A DNA stretch of 64,000 nucleotides from Ischnura elegans (taxonomy: Eukaryota > Arthropoda > Insecta > Odonata > Coenagrionidae), in NCBI RefSeq assembly GCF_921293095.1, contig NC_060257.1:65356472-65420471 (forward strand), in the 5' to 3' direction. The translations under genes and the position numbers were made by a program. Position 1 is the first letter of the stretch; every line of letters starts with the position of its first letter. Positions 23,908-34,548 of the stretch are shown piece by piece. The notes beneath the pieces are model-generated. The model worked only from the letters and a program-made list of their open reading frames with translations, was not told where the DNA came from and made no database searches.

Positions 23908-24030
23908 TTCAAGTACTGCATTGTGCCCAAGTGCAGAAATACGACTAGAAATGCTCCAAATAAATATTTTCATACGGTCACCCAAGACGTAGAACGAAGA
24001 TTGGTTCGGATGAGAAAGTGCCGACGAATG
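23908..24030 (+). pseudogene. THAP zinc-finger remnant of transposon 1
   Basis: The frame reads FKYCIVPKCRNTT, then PNKYFHTV, then DVERRLVRMRKCRR. This matches the start of a THAP (C2CH) domain: C-x4-C with N-T after it, a 'PNK-FH' turn and the 'RR--W' region. The conserved tryptophan has been lost, and the frame stops before the distal C and H. In P-type elements this N-terminal domain binds the element ends. Only this piece of the protein is recognisable on this side; no catalytic domain was found between the inverted repeats. Confidence 0.6.
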
Positions 24031-24352
24031 TGAATGAATGAAAAAAATGAATTCTAATATTAACGCATTATTTATCAGATGTGACACAATCCTATACCTA
24101 CTCATCTTCATCAGTGGAAAGTTTTTTCACTTGCTGGCTTTATCCACTTCGAGGGGATCTCTGTCCGACACATTTTGAAAAATTTGTATTCCTCAAGGAG
24201 ACTAATGCAACCATATACAGCAACATTTGAGAAGTTTTACTTTAAAAAATAAAATATATATTTTTAAAACATACCTTTCTCGTGTACTATTTGTAACTAC
24301 CCTTACGAGCAAAAACAGGTTAAATATTTTTTAAGATCTCTTAGTTTCCATA

Positions 24353-24845
24353 AGGTGAGGTGGGGTAAGTGCGACTGCGGGGTAAGTGCGACCCCCCTTC
24401 AGGTAAATCGTATTTCCGTTCTCGAAGCAGGTGGCGGTCGTGCAACATATTCCACACATTGTTATGAAACCAGAGCCAACGACTTTGTAATACTTATCCC
24501 TTAATTTCTCGTTCCTCATGCTTAGGAAATATACCCGTCCGTTCATCTCGTAGTCTTAGTTGGTTGTGAGGAGAGGCTATACCGCAGTTCCCTCTGAATC
24601 AACGCATCGGAGGTGTTAGGTAAGAACTATTTCTTGTTATCTCTTCTTCATGGATTGGTTTTCCTTGCTTTACTTTAAATTAGGAACTCGGGTCATTATA
24701 TTTAGTTTAGATGGGGGGTCACACTTTCCCCGTCGTAACCATTCATTCCTACCATTCCTACCTTCCGGGGCAAGTGTGACCCCGTTGCCTGGGGTAAGTG
24801 CGACCCCCTGCCGCACTTACCCCAGGATACGAGGTTGAGGTATGG
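24353..24845 (+). repeat. Tigger-type terminal region with repeated GGGGTAAGTGCGACC
   Basis: GGGGTAAGTGCGAC occurs twice in tandem at about 24365-24395, spaced 17 bp apart. It recurs at 24757 (GGGGCAAGTGTGACC) and 24782, and reversed (GCACTTACCCC) at 24819. This is the same doubled-motif end design as the Tigger at 62413. It is most likely one end of the dead Tigger whose C-terminal coding remnant lies at 25108-25430. Confidence 0.55.
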
Positions 24846-25107
24846 ATTGAATTTTTAGCTTCTGTCTAACAGTTCTTGCGTTAAACTTTTAGTTTCTGTC
24901 TGGCAGTTCTTGCGTTAAACTTTTAGTTTCTGTCTGGCAGTTCTTGCGTTAAACTTTCTTAAATAAATGTTGCAAAACACCGAAGTTTATAAAACTAGGT
25001 CTTTTATTTAGAGTCCTCTCATTAACTCTTATTTTGAAGGTTTATCTGATAAAGATAGCTTACTTCAGTTTGTTGATTAATTATGATAGGGCATTGGATA
25101 TCATGTC

Positions 25108-25430
25108 TTCTGACGAGGAGGATGTAGGCGACATGGTATTAATGCCTGAAACAAGATAGCATGAGTCGAAAAAGCTTAACAAATTCGGTGACTATAACAT
25201 TCAAAGTGGAGATTGGATTCTGGCTAGATTCAGCAGCAAAAAGTCAGTTGCTCACTATGTAGGGAAAATTCTGGAGATTAATGAATAAGGTGATGCCGTG
25301 GTTTGCTTTTTGAGGACATTTTTTGGAACTGAAATAAGTTTCACCTGTCCATGGAATGAGGATTCCAGCGAAATACCTAGGGAAGGTGTTGTAAAAATAT
25401 TACCGAAGCCCCCTGTCGGCCGTCGACCGG
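25108..25430 (+). pseudogene. Tigger transposase C-terminal tail remnant
   Basis: One frame with two stops reads SSDEEDVGDM, then KLNKFGDYNIQSGDWILARF, SSKKSVAHYVGKILEINE, stop, then GDAVVCFLRTFFG, CPWNEDSSEIPREGVVKILP. The pattern 'GDWILARF..HYVGKILEI..VCFLR' is the SH3/Tudor-like tail found at the C-terminus of some insect pogo/Tigger transposases. It aligns in layout with the tail of the 62576 protein (VGQFVAVTYDNELYPGKI). The catalytic domain is missing. The remnant is inserted in THAP-bearing transposon 1. Confidence 0.65.
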
Positions 25431-25718
25431 CCGGCTTACAAATGTTTTTTTTTCAAAAAGTATTTCAAATACTGTTTTAGATTTCAAACTCCCAAGTCAC
25501 AGGTATTGTGCACTTCAATTTTGCCCAGCCCTACTTACATAATACTTGAACTGCTCTCAGAACTAGCTATGCAATCATTGCAAGAAAGGCTGTTAACTTC
25601 CACCTCACCGTCCTCCTCAAAAACTCGTGCCTCCACATAATAGGTTGTGCTCGGGGCACACACGAGCTCGAACGATACATTCGTTTTGATTGTGCGTAAT
25701 TTTCACGTAACCAATGGC

Positions 25719-25755
25719 AGTCTAAACATATGTTTAGACACTGTGGTTTAGAGTG
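25719..25755. repeat. Tiny palindromic insertion with 8-bp duplication
   Basis: CCAATGGC at 25711-25718 and 25756-25763 flanks a 37-bp insert that begins with the palindrome AGTCTAAACAT/ATGTTTAGAC. It shares AGTCTAAA..GTTTAGAC with a similar insert at 27380-27405. Confidence 0.7.
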
Positions 25756-26337
25756 CCAATGGCGTCGTCAGCGTAATCTTCTCGTCCGACCCTATTAAAT
25801 GTAATTTCATTGCTAAATTTCATAAACACATTTAATATGTATTTTACAAGAGCCGGTGATATTATATTTCCATAGCTATGCATCTTCACTCCCCGGCTTT
25901 CAGCACGCATGTAGCAATTTCTGTTGCTTATGTAAATAAACATTGCTGCCGTTGTAATTTTCGGCAAGTTTCCGGTGTCAGCCTTGGTGAAACCAGGTTC
26001 CGTGGCGTTTGCTTTTTACGATAAAACTCCCGAAAGATATATAAGAAATAAAACCTCACTTATAGTCGTTAAATAAACAAAAAAATATGGTGAAAATGCG
26101 CAACGCCACTGGATTTCCCACACGATTGCATGAGCTGACGTCACTTTCCGGCTGGCCAATGGAATTACGTTTTGAAGTGGGTGTGTTTTTGGATCTGTTT
26201 CGGTCATTTCTTTTGTAAATTCTTAAGAAAATATGTGAAATGAGTGCGTTAAAGTGGCCTTTATGACATTTTTACTATATTTTACGATTTTTAGTTAGTA
26301 TTTGAAGGGATATTAAAATTTTGTCCAGAGACCTATT

Positions 26338-26958
26338 GGTGTATATCTAATATCTAAGAGACATCTAATATACAAAGTATAAAAATCTAATAGATATATC
26401 TACACAAATACTGATAGACGGATTTCATTTTTAAATAAAAATATTTCAGTTTTTATAACTAAAATCAAGTGCAAGTTACTTTGATTTCAAGCACTAAAAT
26501 CGATAGATTTGGCGTTTAAAATGCAATAAAGTTTTCCAAATTTAATATACATGGAGAAAAAATCCACTTTCGAATGAAGGAGAGCCTCGCCATGAACTGA
26601 AATACCACTTAGCCTACATTCTGTCAGTGGAAGCGCGTGTATACACGCATGTTAACAAGTGCGCACCCAAAGGTGAATAAATTATAAAAGAAAACTATGT
26701 ATTCCTTTACGACGAGAATGATAAAAATCCTGTCAATATATCCATAGGATATGAAACTCCAAACGCTACAGTTATCTCATTGGCGAATAGGGAAATTGCA
26801 TACTTTTTATAAACAGTATGCTGATATACTACAGTAAACACTTAGTACCGCAATATACTTTTTTCCGCTTAAAATTCAGTTTATACACTAGAAAATGACT
26901 CCAAAAAGTCTCCCGAGTTTCGCGGGCTAAAAAATACCGCCCCCACTAATCCAAGGCG
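26338..26958. other. No gene recognised between the two THAP elements
   Basis: AT-rich spacer without a supported frame. The sequence just before 26959 (TACCGCCCCCACTAATCC) may belong to the outer end of the next element. Confidence 0.35.
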
Positions 26959-27039
26959 TGACGTCATAGTTCAGTACGAGTCCAAGATCCAAGCCCAGTA
27001 ACTGCAGGTTTGGAAGAACCACGTTGCGTTTAAGGAGGA

Positions 27040-27190
27040 CATGGGTGAAATAAGGAAAAATTACAAGTGGTGCATTGTTCCTCTGTACAATAACACCCCA
27101 GAAAAAAATTTTCGTCTGCATTCCCACGGAGGAAATTAGAAGAAAAAACTCGATGCATGCCGTCTGTCGGGATGAGCGTTACGGAAAAAT
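27040..27190 (+). pseudogene. THAP zinc-finger remnant of transposon 2
   Basis: The frame reads MGEIRKNYKWCIVPLYNNT, then PEKNFRLHSHGGN, stop. KWCIVP-(C)-NNT is the THAP first-cysteine-pair region, with the second cysteine replaced by tyrosine. A shifted frame downstream reads MHAVCRDERYG, matching the 'W--ACRRDE' segment that follows in THAP domains. Family knowledge: this is a DNA-binding N-terminus. Inference: it is the same kind of protein as the 23908 remnant. It is clearly non-functional. Confidence 0.55.
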
Positions 27191-27379
27191 AAGAGTTTAA
27201 TAAATGGAATGATAAACCCGTGTGCTATGTGAGCGAAGATAACTTTAATATAAATAATATTTACATATTTCATCGACTGAATAACTTGAAACTGAGATTT
27301 TTCGATAATTCGGCCGCCGTAGAATAAAAACTCAACTTCTCAACAAAAATCGAGATAGGTGTTCCTCGATGGTTACGAT

Positions 27380-27405
27380 CACAGTCTAAAGATGTTTAGA
27401 CTGTG
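27380..27405. repeat. 26-bp TIR-only palindromic insertion with 8-bp duplication
   Basis: GTTACGAT at 27372-27379 and 27406-27413 flanks a 26-bp insert made of two arms, CACAGTCTAAAGA and TGTTTAGACTGTG, with one mismatch pair. The insert is nothing but inverted repeat. It is related to the insert at 25719. Confidence 0.75.
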
Positions 27406-27974
27406 GTTACGATGGACTCAAATTATTTATGGCACTTGTTCAATTTCAGTTACGGAAGGACATAAAAAATTCCATGATGTTTAAAATCAAGGGAGGAAAT
27501 ATAAAAATATAGAGCAACGTTGATCCTCCTGCATTCGAGTGCCAGCCAAGAAGACAGCGTTTTCTTCTACTCTCGGCGTCATAATGATGTGCCGCCGTAC
27601 TTTGCAAATTTATATCCTGGCTTCACTGCATGCGATAATAATGAACTATACATCATTATAAAGGAAATTTTACCATAAATTCTGATTTATTTTATTACAA
27701 AAAAATTGAAAAATGTAGACACGGCCAGTGCAATAAATGACTCCGCGCGCCGAAAAATTAGCCGTTTTGTCAACTTCATGAACTTTGCAACTCAACCTAG
27801 GGAAAACTACTAGGTCTACAGCATTCATCTTCCACATTAATTTACACTCATCAGCGCGGATTAATAAAATGGCTTTTGGGTATTTTTAGAACTTATATTT
27901 TGTTATAAATTAATGAAAATATTTAAACATTATCTTGTCCCATAGTTTACCCCGAAAGATAAAGGAAGTTGTAG

Positions 27975-28316
27975 ATGGAAAAAGAATGGAATCCAGAGGT
28001 GGTCTCAAAAAATGAATTGCAGCATTCTTTGATTTTATTCTACGCCGTTGCTTGCTTTTCAGAAAAAGTTGAGTCAGAAGACGAATGTTCCTCGGCCCTT
28101 GATTTGGAAACTGTGGAGATAGAGGAAGACGTGTGGATCAGCAATTTCCATTTAGTTGGTTGTCAGGATAAAACAAGGATCCATTTAAAGGTTGTCAGGC
28201 CATCGTATAAAGATAGGACTGATGTGCACCACAGGGGAAATGGGGTGTTTGAGGGAAAGTCAAACCCAAAGTTGCCCAAAGAATGTGCAGTTCTATGTTG
28301 CTCTTTCCCCAGTTAA
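27975..28316 (+). CDS. Unrecognised frame inside THAP transposon 2
   Basis: A 113-codon open frame, acidic in the middle (EDECSSALDLETVEIEED) and ending in a cysteine pair. I do not recognise it. It lies between the inverted repeats of the THAP-bearing transposon and downstream of the THAP remnant, on the same strand, so it may be a degenerate exon of that transposase. An alternative frame immediately after (FTTGSSDSESAGDH) is also acidic and serine-rich. It could equally be a chance frame; no splice evidence is available. Confidence 0.2.
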   Translation: MEKEWNPEVVSKNELQHSLILFYAVACFSEKVESEDECSSALDLETVEIEEDVWISNFHLVGCQDKTRIHLKVVRPSYKDRTDVHHRGNGVFEGKSNPKLPKECAVLCCSFPS

Positions 28317-29270
28317 AGCCAAATAGAAATTGGATTGGGATGATATTTTCACCACTGGTTCCAGTGATAGTGAGAGTGCAGGTGATCACGGTCATCGTCG
28401 GTCATCCCTCTAGGATTTCCGATACGGAATTTTTAAGTGACAACCGATCGCAATGACGATGAGCTAGCCTTAGTTTCAGATATATCGTGAGCAAAGCTCC
28501 CAAAATGTATTAAAGACTCTGTTTGTAAAATATTCACATTTTAATGCTACTTTAGGAAGGCTTTCATTACAAAAGTAACTTATTAACACCTGAAGACGTT
28601 GTCTTTATTATACTGATCGAAGTGCGATTGACGTCTTTCTGCAGAATAGGAAGTGGCTTCGAGGTTTTTGAGTCACAAGATGGAAGATTGTGTTGGAAGT
28701 TCGTTTATATTATCGCTACTAAATTGAAACATTGATAGTCTGGCTTCCCCAGAGCTTCCTGTCGCCCTCCAAGCAAGGTATTTTTAAGTTGAAAGTATCA
28801 TCGACAGCTTCGAGGTGGAAATAAGTTCACCATAAGACTCTCTACCGGACTGCCAAAAGAATAGGTACACATTTCACATGAGTATACGCTTTCGCCAATA
28901 TTATACGCAAGTCTCACTTTGTTATGAACTATAAAACATTTCAGATGCACATCAGCTACCTTTCCGTTTCTCGGCATCGACTTTCGGCGCCGACGAAGTC
29001 TACAGTTTCACTAAAATACCCTGTTATCATGATGGAATCAGTAACAGGAAGCTTGCTAGGATCAGCCTAGGAATAACCATATTCCTTCATCTTTACGCAA
29101 TATATCGCTTTCAATGAAGGAGAAATAGATCAAATAATATCCCTGAAGTCACAATGAACAACTCCGATACGTCTGCACTTCAATAAATGAATCATAACCA
29201 CGCCGTCGCTTGTATTCAAGTATGCAACCTCTACTATGGCCGTGCCTCCTCGTACTGAACTATGACGTCA

Positions 29271-31089
29271 TTTTTCTACCAGCCAATCATCGGGCGTTTT
29301 CGATTCTCACTTGCATTTGAAAATTCTCGTGAACTTTGATGCATTAAATATCGCAAACCACGTCATAAAATAATAAAAAAACTTTCACCGAGGTATGCAA
29401 ACATATATTTTTATATAATTTTGGGGCTATTTGTTATATCTGAAATATATGCAAGTTCCCTATTCACCGATTTAAAAGTGTGCGGTACAACGGCATTGTG
29501 CCTGAGGCCTATTCGGTCTATGGGATCGCTTACAGGTGCTCGGATATGAGCGCAGGTAGTATAGCTGCCACCTACACATTTACCAGCGCTCAGGATCCTA
29601 GTCCGTCAATGCTTTCAGTGCCATTTAGCAGCCTTCTTTTGAACTCCATGCTCTTTTTCATCATCATACATCTTCCCTAATGCCCACCCTGGATACCTAT
29701 ATTACCACCAGCCGCCACTGCCTTCTGTAGAGGGGAAGATTTGTGGTATATTTGTAAGATTATTGTCATATAGTGAGAGAGATTTTTCTCATTTTTAATA
29801 CATCATCAGTGAAAATATTTTTGTATTAAATTATTTAGCTCAAATATTTCATAAAATGCAAGAGGAGCTCTTACGTGAAGTTTAATATAACACCAGAGCT
29901 TCAGCGATGTTGGCGATGGAGAGATATCCAATGAAGAATTTATGAATGAATTTTAGCAACTGTTGCCGTAAATTTCAATAGATGTAATTATTTTAGATTT
30001 TGTGTTTATCTTTGGCATATTTTAATGGTTATTGGATTTTATTCGCCTACGTATCGATGATTTGAATCCGTGTCGCGGTAAACATTTCGTATTTTCCGCC
30101 GATTGCTTTGAAACTTTAAAGTCAAGTAAAGTACTAATTGTTTGGATACTGATGTAATACTTTAAAGTAAAATAAACGTTATGAGGACATCTTGTAAATA
30201 AAAATGAATGTTTAATCACGCGTACATCTTAAAAATGTATGTTAAATTCATAAATAGATATCAGACTGACTTTCTAGCTTTCCAATGAACCACTTCCGGT
30301 CACATCAATTCTTGGCGATTCGTGCTGTTGACCTTGTGGAGAACAGAGGAGAAGTTGCGTGGCGATAGTTAAGCGATGGTTACGTGGTATCAGCGGTAAT
30401 GACTAATTCTGAAGTGTTGTTTGCTATTTGGCGTAAGTCTGAAGGTTCATATCATAGAGTTTATGGTTCATATAATCGCAGGAAATGGCTTAACACGCGT
30501 CACCTCACCGAAGATGGTTACTTCAGCTTCGTCGGAGCGGTTATTTTTTGGAAAGTTTCCTAGTCTTTTGGATTTTTTTTGTGAGTGTTGTTTTTTTAAT
30601 ATCGTTGACCAACTATCAATAATGCATGTCCGAAGCCCTTTACGGAGGACTTAATTTTTTGCATTTGTATTCTCATCACCCCGTTATTAGGCAGGTCTAA
30701 TCTTCAGCCCGAACAGTCTTTCAATTGCGTTAATAACTCGGTCAGTTTTTGCGTTTATTCTCTTGTTAATTCATTCCTATATAAACTTTAGGAGTGCAAA
30801 CCGGCCATTTCGATATTCTTATTAGTTTGTTTTCCTGTAGTATGTCATGTTTCTCAAATCTCGGTTTACAGTTGTGAAAAAAGGTCTTAATAGTCATTAT
30901 TTCAAATTACAAATAATATTGTAGGTATTTTGATGGATTTGAATATTTCTAGTCTTAATCATTTTTATTGCAAATTGTGAGCGATGTAGTATATTGGTTA
31001 CCTACTTATTTTCACATCTCAAGTAGGGATCTAATTCAGGGCTGCATTATCTTGGCCCACGCCAATGGAATGAAATTAATTTTTTGGTA
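29271..31089. other. No gene recognised
   Basis: AT-rich sequence with no supported gene. The short frames at 29480-29680, 30022-30219 and 30421-30654 have no motifs. No clear element ends are seen. Confidence 0.4.
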
Positions 31090-31170
31090 TATCTTATCAT
31101 CTACGTATTACTCTGTGAGCCATCTCTAGGCTGCTTGGATGGGGGGTCGGTTATTTATTGGTCCGGTGCT
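31090..31170 (-). repeat. CR1/L2 LINE 3' end fragment
   Basis: ATCTACGTATTACTCTGTGA, then GCCATCTCTAGGCTGCTTGG, resemble the reverse-complemented 3' end of the 44.5-kb CR1/L2 element (ATCTACA..ACCCTGCGAGCC, ACCTCTAGGGTGTTTGG). Only the tail is present. Confidence 0.5.
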
Positions 31171-31425
31171 TTTTTGCTAGAAATATAGATCGTGTAAGTA
31201 CTAGAAAAAAATCAAGTTAATCGGAGATGCACAACTCCATCGTTAATGAGATGCATGTGAATTTTACACCTGCCTTCACTCTTGGCCTTAACCTGAATTT
31301 TGGATTGGATAGTGAAGGTGGAGATCACATACGAGTATGCTTCCCGGTTTGTCGCTACAAGTCGTTTACGGCAACAAAGCGAGAATGATATTTCATATAT
31401 TATTATTATTATAGTATTCTACCGA

Positions 31426-33215
31426 TTAAGGTAGGTTTCCATGGAGTACTAAAGAGGTGATCTGGGAGCCTCCCTTTCCTTCCAGCACTGCCTTCTTTAA
31501 TTCGCTGTAAGGCCTACTCTCTTTCAATCTATCTAAAAATCCTATTCTTTTCCTTCCCCTCCCTCGTTTCCCCAACATTCTACCCTCCAACACCATTTTC
31601 AACATCCCTTCACCGCTAAGCACTAACCCCATCCAAACCTTCTGTCTCCTGCGTATCTCATCTAAAAGCTGCCTCTCCTCGCCAACCATATCCAGCACTT
31701 CGTCGTTCCTTTTCCTCTCCGTCCATTTCACCCTCTCCATTCTTCTCCATACCCACATCTCGAACGCCTCCAATCTTCTCTCGTCTTCTTTCCTCAGAGT
31801 CCACGTTTCCGCACCGTATAGAGCTACACTCCAGATCAAACTCTTCACTAACCTTTTCTTTAAACTCTTACACAACGATCCTCTCAGAAGCTCCTTCCTG
31901 CTCATGAACGCCTCCTTCGCTAATGCTATTCTCTTCCTGATGTCCTTACTACTGTATCCGTTTTCCTCTAACGTACTGCCTAAATAGTTGAATTGCTCAA
32001 CCTGCTCAAGTTTTTCACCACCCACCTTTATCTTGAGTCTCACATTCCTCGCTCGTGATGCTTTACAAAACCGCATTACCATAGTTTTCTTGTAATTAAT
32101 CCTCATCCCAAACTCCTCGCAACGTTCGTATAATGCATCCACTATGGCCTGAAGCCCCCTTGCTGACTGACTGATCAACGCCTGGTCATCCGCGAATCTC
32201 ACTGATTTGAACATCATTCCTCCCACTTTTATCCCAGCTTCTAACTCATCCCACGCTTCCCTTACAATCTCTTTAGCGTACACGTTAAAGAGCAGTGGCG
32301 ATAGAGGACAGCCTTGCCTCACACCTCGGCCAATGTTTGCCCACCCAGATTCTCCGTCCGCTATCCTCACTTGCGCAGTCTGGGCCATGTACAGATTACG
32401 AATCAGTCGTCTATCCCTCCAGTCTACACCTATTCTCTTGAGAATATCCATTAACTTTACCCAGTTCACCCTATCAAACGCTTTTTCAAAATCCACGAAA
32501 CACACATATACGTCCTGCTCATATTCTAGGTTCCTCTCCACGAGGGACCTCATTATTGCTATTGCATCACGAGTTGACTTCCCTTTTCTGAAACCAAACT
32601 GATCTTGGCCCAAATACTTGTTTGCCCTCGCCTCCATTCCTCTGTTCAATATCCTCAGCACTACTTTAGCCGCATGGGATATTAGGCTGATAGTCCTATA
32701 ATCTCCGCATTCCACAGCTTTCTTCTTTTTCGGAAGCAGAATTAAAACCGTCTTCACGAAATCCTCCGGCCAACATCCCTTTTCATAGATCTTGCGCACT
32801 AGTTCGAAAAACCTTTTCTTACCTTCCTTCCCTAGATTCTTCAGAAGCTCCATGGGATGTTGTCCACGCCTACTGCCTTCCTAGCCTTCATATCACGGAG
32901 TGCTCTCTCTATTTCTGAATCTAATATCTCCGGCCCAAGATTATCCTCCTCCACTGCACTTTCCTCCTCTAGAGTCAATCTCTCTGGTCTGTTCGTTCCA
33001 TCATACAGGTCCTCCACGTATTCCTTCCACCTACCCTGTACCTCTTCTCGCTCGGTTAGCATTCTCCCATCTTTAGCCTTAATTTTAGACATGGCTTGTC
33101 CTCTTTTGCCGCCCGATAGCGACTTAACTTTGGCGTACTTCTCCATCTTTCTGGAACTTTTCCATTTCCTCGCACTGTCTTTTCCACCAAGCCTCCCTTG
33201 CCCTCTAAGTTTCAC
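31426..33215 (-). pseudogene. RTE-a reverse transcriptase, one internal frameshift
   Basis: The frame 33215-32841 holds the linker and ends KARKAVGVDNIP. After a shift near 32850, the frame 32853-31426 continues MELLKNLGKEG with 475 further open residues. RT motifs are in order: KKKKAVECGDYRTISL, DQFGFRKGKSTRDAI, motif A FVDFEKAFDRVNW, motif B GVRQGCPLSPLLFNVY, and motif C RFADDQ around 32190. The C-terminus has AETWTLRKEDERRLEAFEMW and RGRGRKRIGF, the RTE-type tail. The enzyme would copy the element RNA at a nicked target. Repairing two single-base shifts would be required for one continuous protein with the endonuclease; as it stands it is dead. Confidence 0.9.
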
Positions 33216-34548
33216 GTCGTAATCGATTATTCAATTCCCTATACATTCTTTTGCCCTGTTCTGTGTCCACGTTCTTCCACTTCCTCCTCTCCTCCATTTC
33301 ATTTACCATTTCCTCTGTTATCCACGGCTTCTTTATCCTTCTACTGTCAATGTAACCAATTGACTTCTCCCCTGCTTTGACTATTCCCGTTTTTATATTA
33401 TCCCATCTTTCGTCTACCGTCATGGTACTTTCAATCTCCCGTATACTAATGTCCACTAGCTCCTGATATTCTCTCCTCATACTCCCCTTCAGGGCTTCTA
33501 CGTTCCATTTCTTCGCCTTCCTAACTTTCATAAGTCTTTTGAATCTTACGTTGCATTTCATGAGCTCTAGATTGTGGTCCGAATCCGCATCCGCTGCAGG
33601 GAAGCTGCGCGAGTTTTTCACACTGTTCCTAAACCTCTGTCTTACCATGATGTAGTCTATTTGATATCTCCCCGCATCCCCTGGACTTTTCCACGTGTAC
33701 CTTCGCCCTTTATGATGATTGAACCACGTGTTTGTGATGAATAATTTGTTTCTCCTACAAAATTCTGCTGCTTTCTCTCCCCTGTCGTTCCGTATTCCTA
33801 GACCAAAATCTCCTATTTCGTTTCCATCCCTCCCTTCCCCGACTGAGGCGTTCCAGTCCCCCATCACTACCAGATTTTTCTTACCCGGTGTGTGTCTAAT
33901 TATTTCCTCGAGCTGTTCATACACCTCGTCTACTTCTTCCTCCCTATCATTGCTAGTGGGCATGTAAACTTGGACCACCACAAGGTTGGTGGGCTGCGCC
34001 TTAATTTCTACCACCAGAATCCTATCGCTTACCTGGTCTATACCTACCACACGCTTACCCATCTTCCCGTTTAATACTAAAGCTACCCCTCGCTGGCTTT
34101 CTTCCCCTCCACTATATATAACCCTATACCCATCACTCCAATAGTCCCCCCCATCCCTCCACCTCACCTCGCATAATCCTAAGATATCTATCCTCCCTTT
34201 ATCTATTTCCCTTTTGATATTTTCTAATTTCCCCGCCCTCATCATAGTCCTCACATTCCACGTCCCTACATTTAAAGCCGACTTCTTCTTCTCCATCTTC
34301 TTGGTCTTCTTTTCTTCCTTTTTCATTGCTGCTGTTGATGATGATGATGACGATGATAAGTCTCTGCAAGGATTTCGCATGTTGACGACCCCGAGGACCT
34401 TGCCGACCTCGCTGCCGTGCCCGACACCCACCCTTTGCGGACGGGTCCCGGGCGATGAGATTCCGAGGCTCATTTGGTTGTACTCCATGTGTTCAGGGAA
34501 GAGATAGTTGGTAGGGTTTCCCACTTCCATTCCAACAGTGTTTTTCAC
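33205..34548 (-). CDS. RTE-a endonuclease region (open, truncated by frameshift)
   Basis: A 447-residue frame. Residues about 1-90 are a leader with a serine run encoded by a GAT/GATGAC repeat. From about residue 90, an exonuclease-endonuclease-phosphatase domain runs with its expected residues: NVGTWNVRTM, LGLCEVRW (catalytic glutamate), VVMGDWNASVG, and the terminal SDHN. It nicks target DNA for target-primed reverse transcription. Proteins of this type are often annotated as craniofacial development protein 2-like. After the endonuclease the frame continues into the linker and stops near 33205. A frame change is needed to enter the RT frame that starts around 33215, and the two frames overlap by 11 bases. 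Start: the first ATG at 34548 is plausible but unproven; an internal ATG at the MKKEEKK stretch is an alternative. Confidence 0.85.
   Translation of the reverse strand: MKNTVGMEVGNPTNYLFPEHMEYNQMSLGISSPGTRPQRVGVGHGSEVGKVLGVVNMRNPCRDLSSSSSSSTAAMKKEEKKTKKMEKKKSALNVGTWNVRTMMRAGKLENIKREIDKGRIDILGLCEVRWRDGGDYWSDGYRVIYSGGEESQRGVALVLNGKMGKRVVGIDQVSDRILVVEIKAQPTNLVVVQVYMPTSNDREEEVDEVYEQLEEIIRHTPGKKNLVVMGDWNASVGEGRDGNEIGDFGLGIRNDRGEKAAEFCRRNKLFITNTWFNHHKGRRYTWKSPGDAGRYQIDYIMVRQRFRNSVKNSRSFPAADADSDHNLELMKCNVRFKRLMKVRKAKKWNVEALKGSMRREYQELVDISIREIESTMTVDERWDNIKTGIVKAGEKSIGYIDSRRIKKPWITEEMVNEMEERRKWKNVDTEQGKRMYRELNNRLRRET

Larger units (their letters stand above)
23594..26337 (+). mobile_element. THAP-bearing DNA transposon 1 (P-like?), decayed
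   Basis: An inverted pair, TGACGTCAGCTCATGCAAT (23770-23788 and, reversed, 26125-26143), is perfect over 19 bases. It is preceded on both sides by AAAACGTAATTC. Outermost AATAGGTCTCTG phrases at 23594 and, reversed, 26337 are possible true ends, so boundaries are uncertain. A THAP-domain remnant lies just inside the left repeat. THAP domains next to inverted repeats are known from P-element-superfamily transposases. The centre is occupied by a dead Tigger (24353-25480), and a tiny palindromic insert sits at 25719-25755. Confidence 0.55.
26959..29270 (+). mobile_element. THAP-bearing DNA transposon 2 (P-like?), decayed
   Basis: TGACGTCATAGTTCAGTACG (26959-26978) is repeated in perfect inversion at the right (29251-29270); the match is 22 bases in all. 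A THAP-domain remnant lies about 90 bp inside the left repeat, the same arrangement as transposon 1. True ends may lie slightly outside the repeat: ACCGCCC on the left, and GGGCG, read in reverse, on the right. Except for a 113-codon frame at 27975 there is no long coding stretch. Confidence 0.6.

Noticed and set aside
32207-34507. Several plus-strand frames of 60-131 codons
   Set aside because: Antisense of the RTE-a endonuclease and RT coding region.
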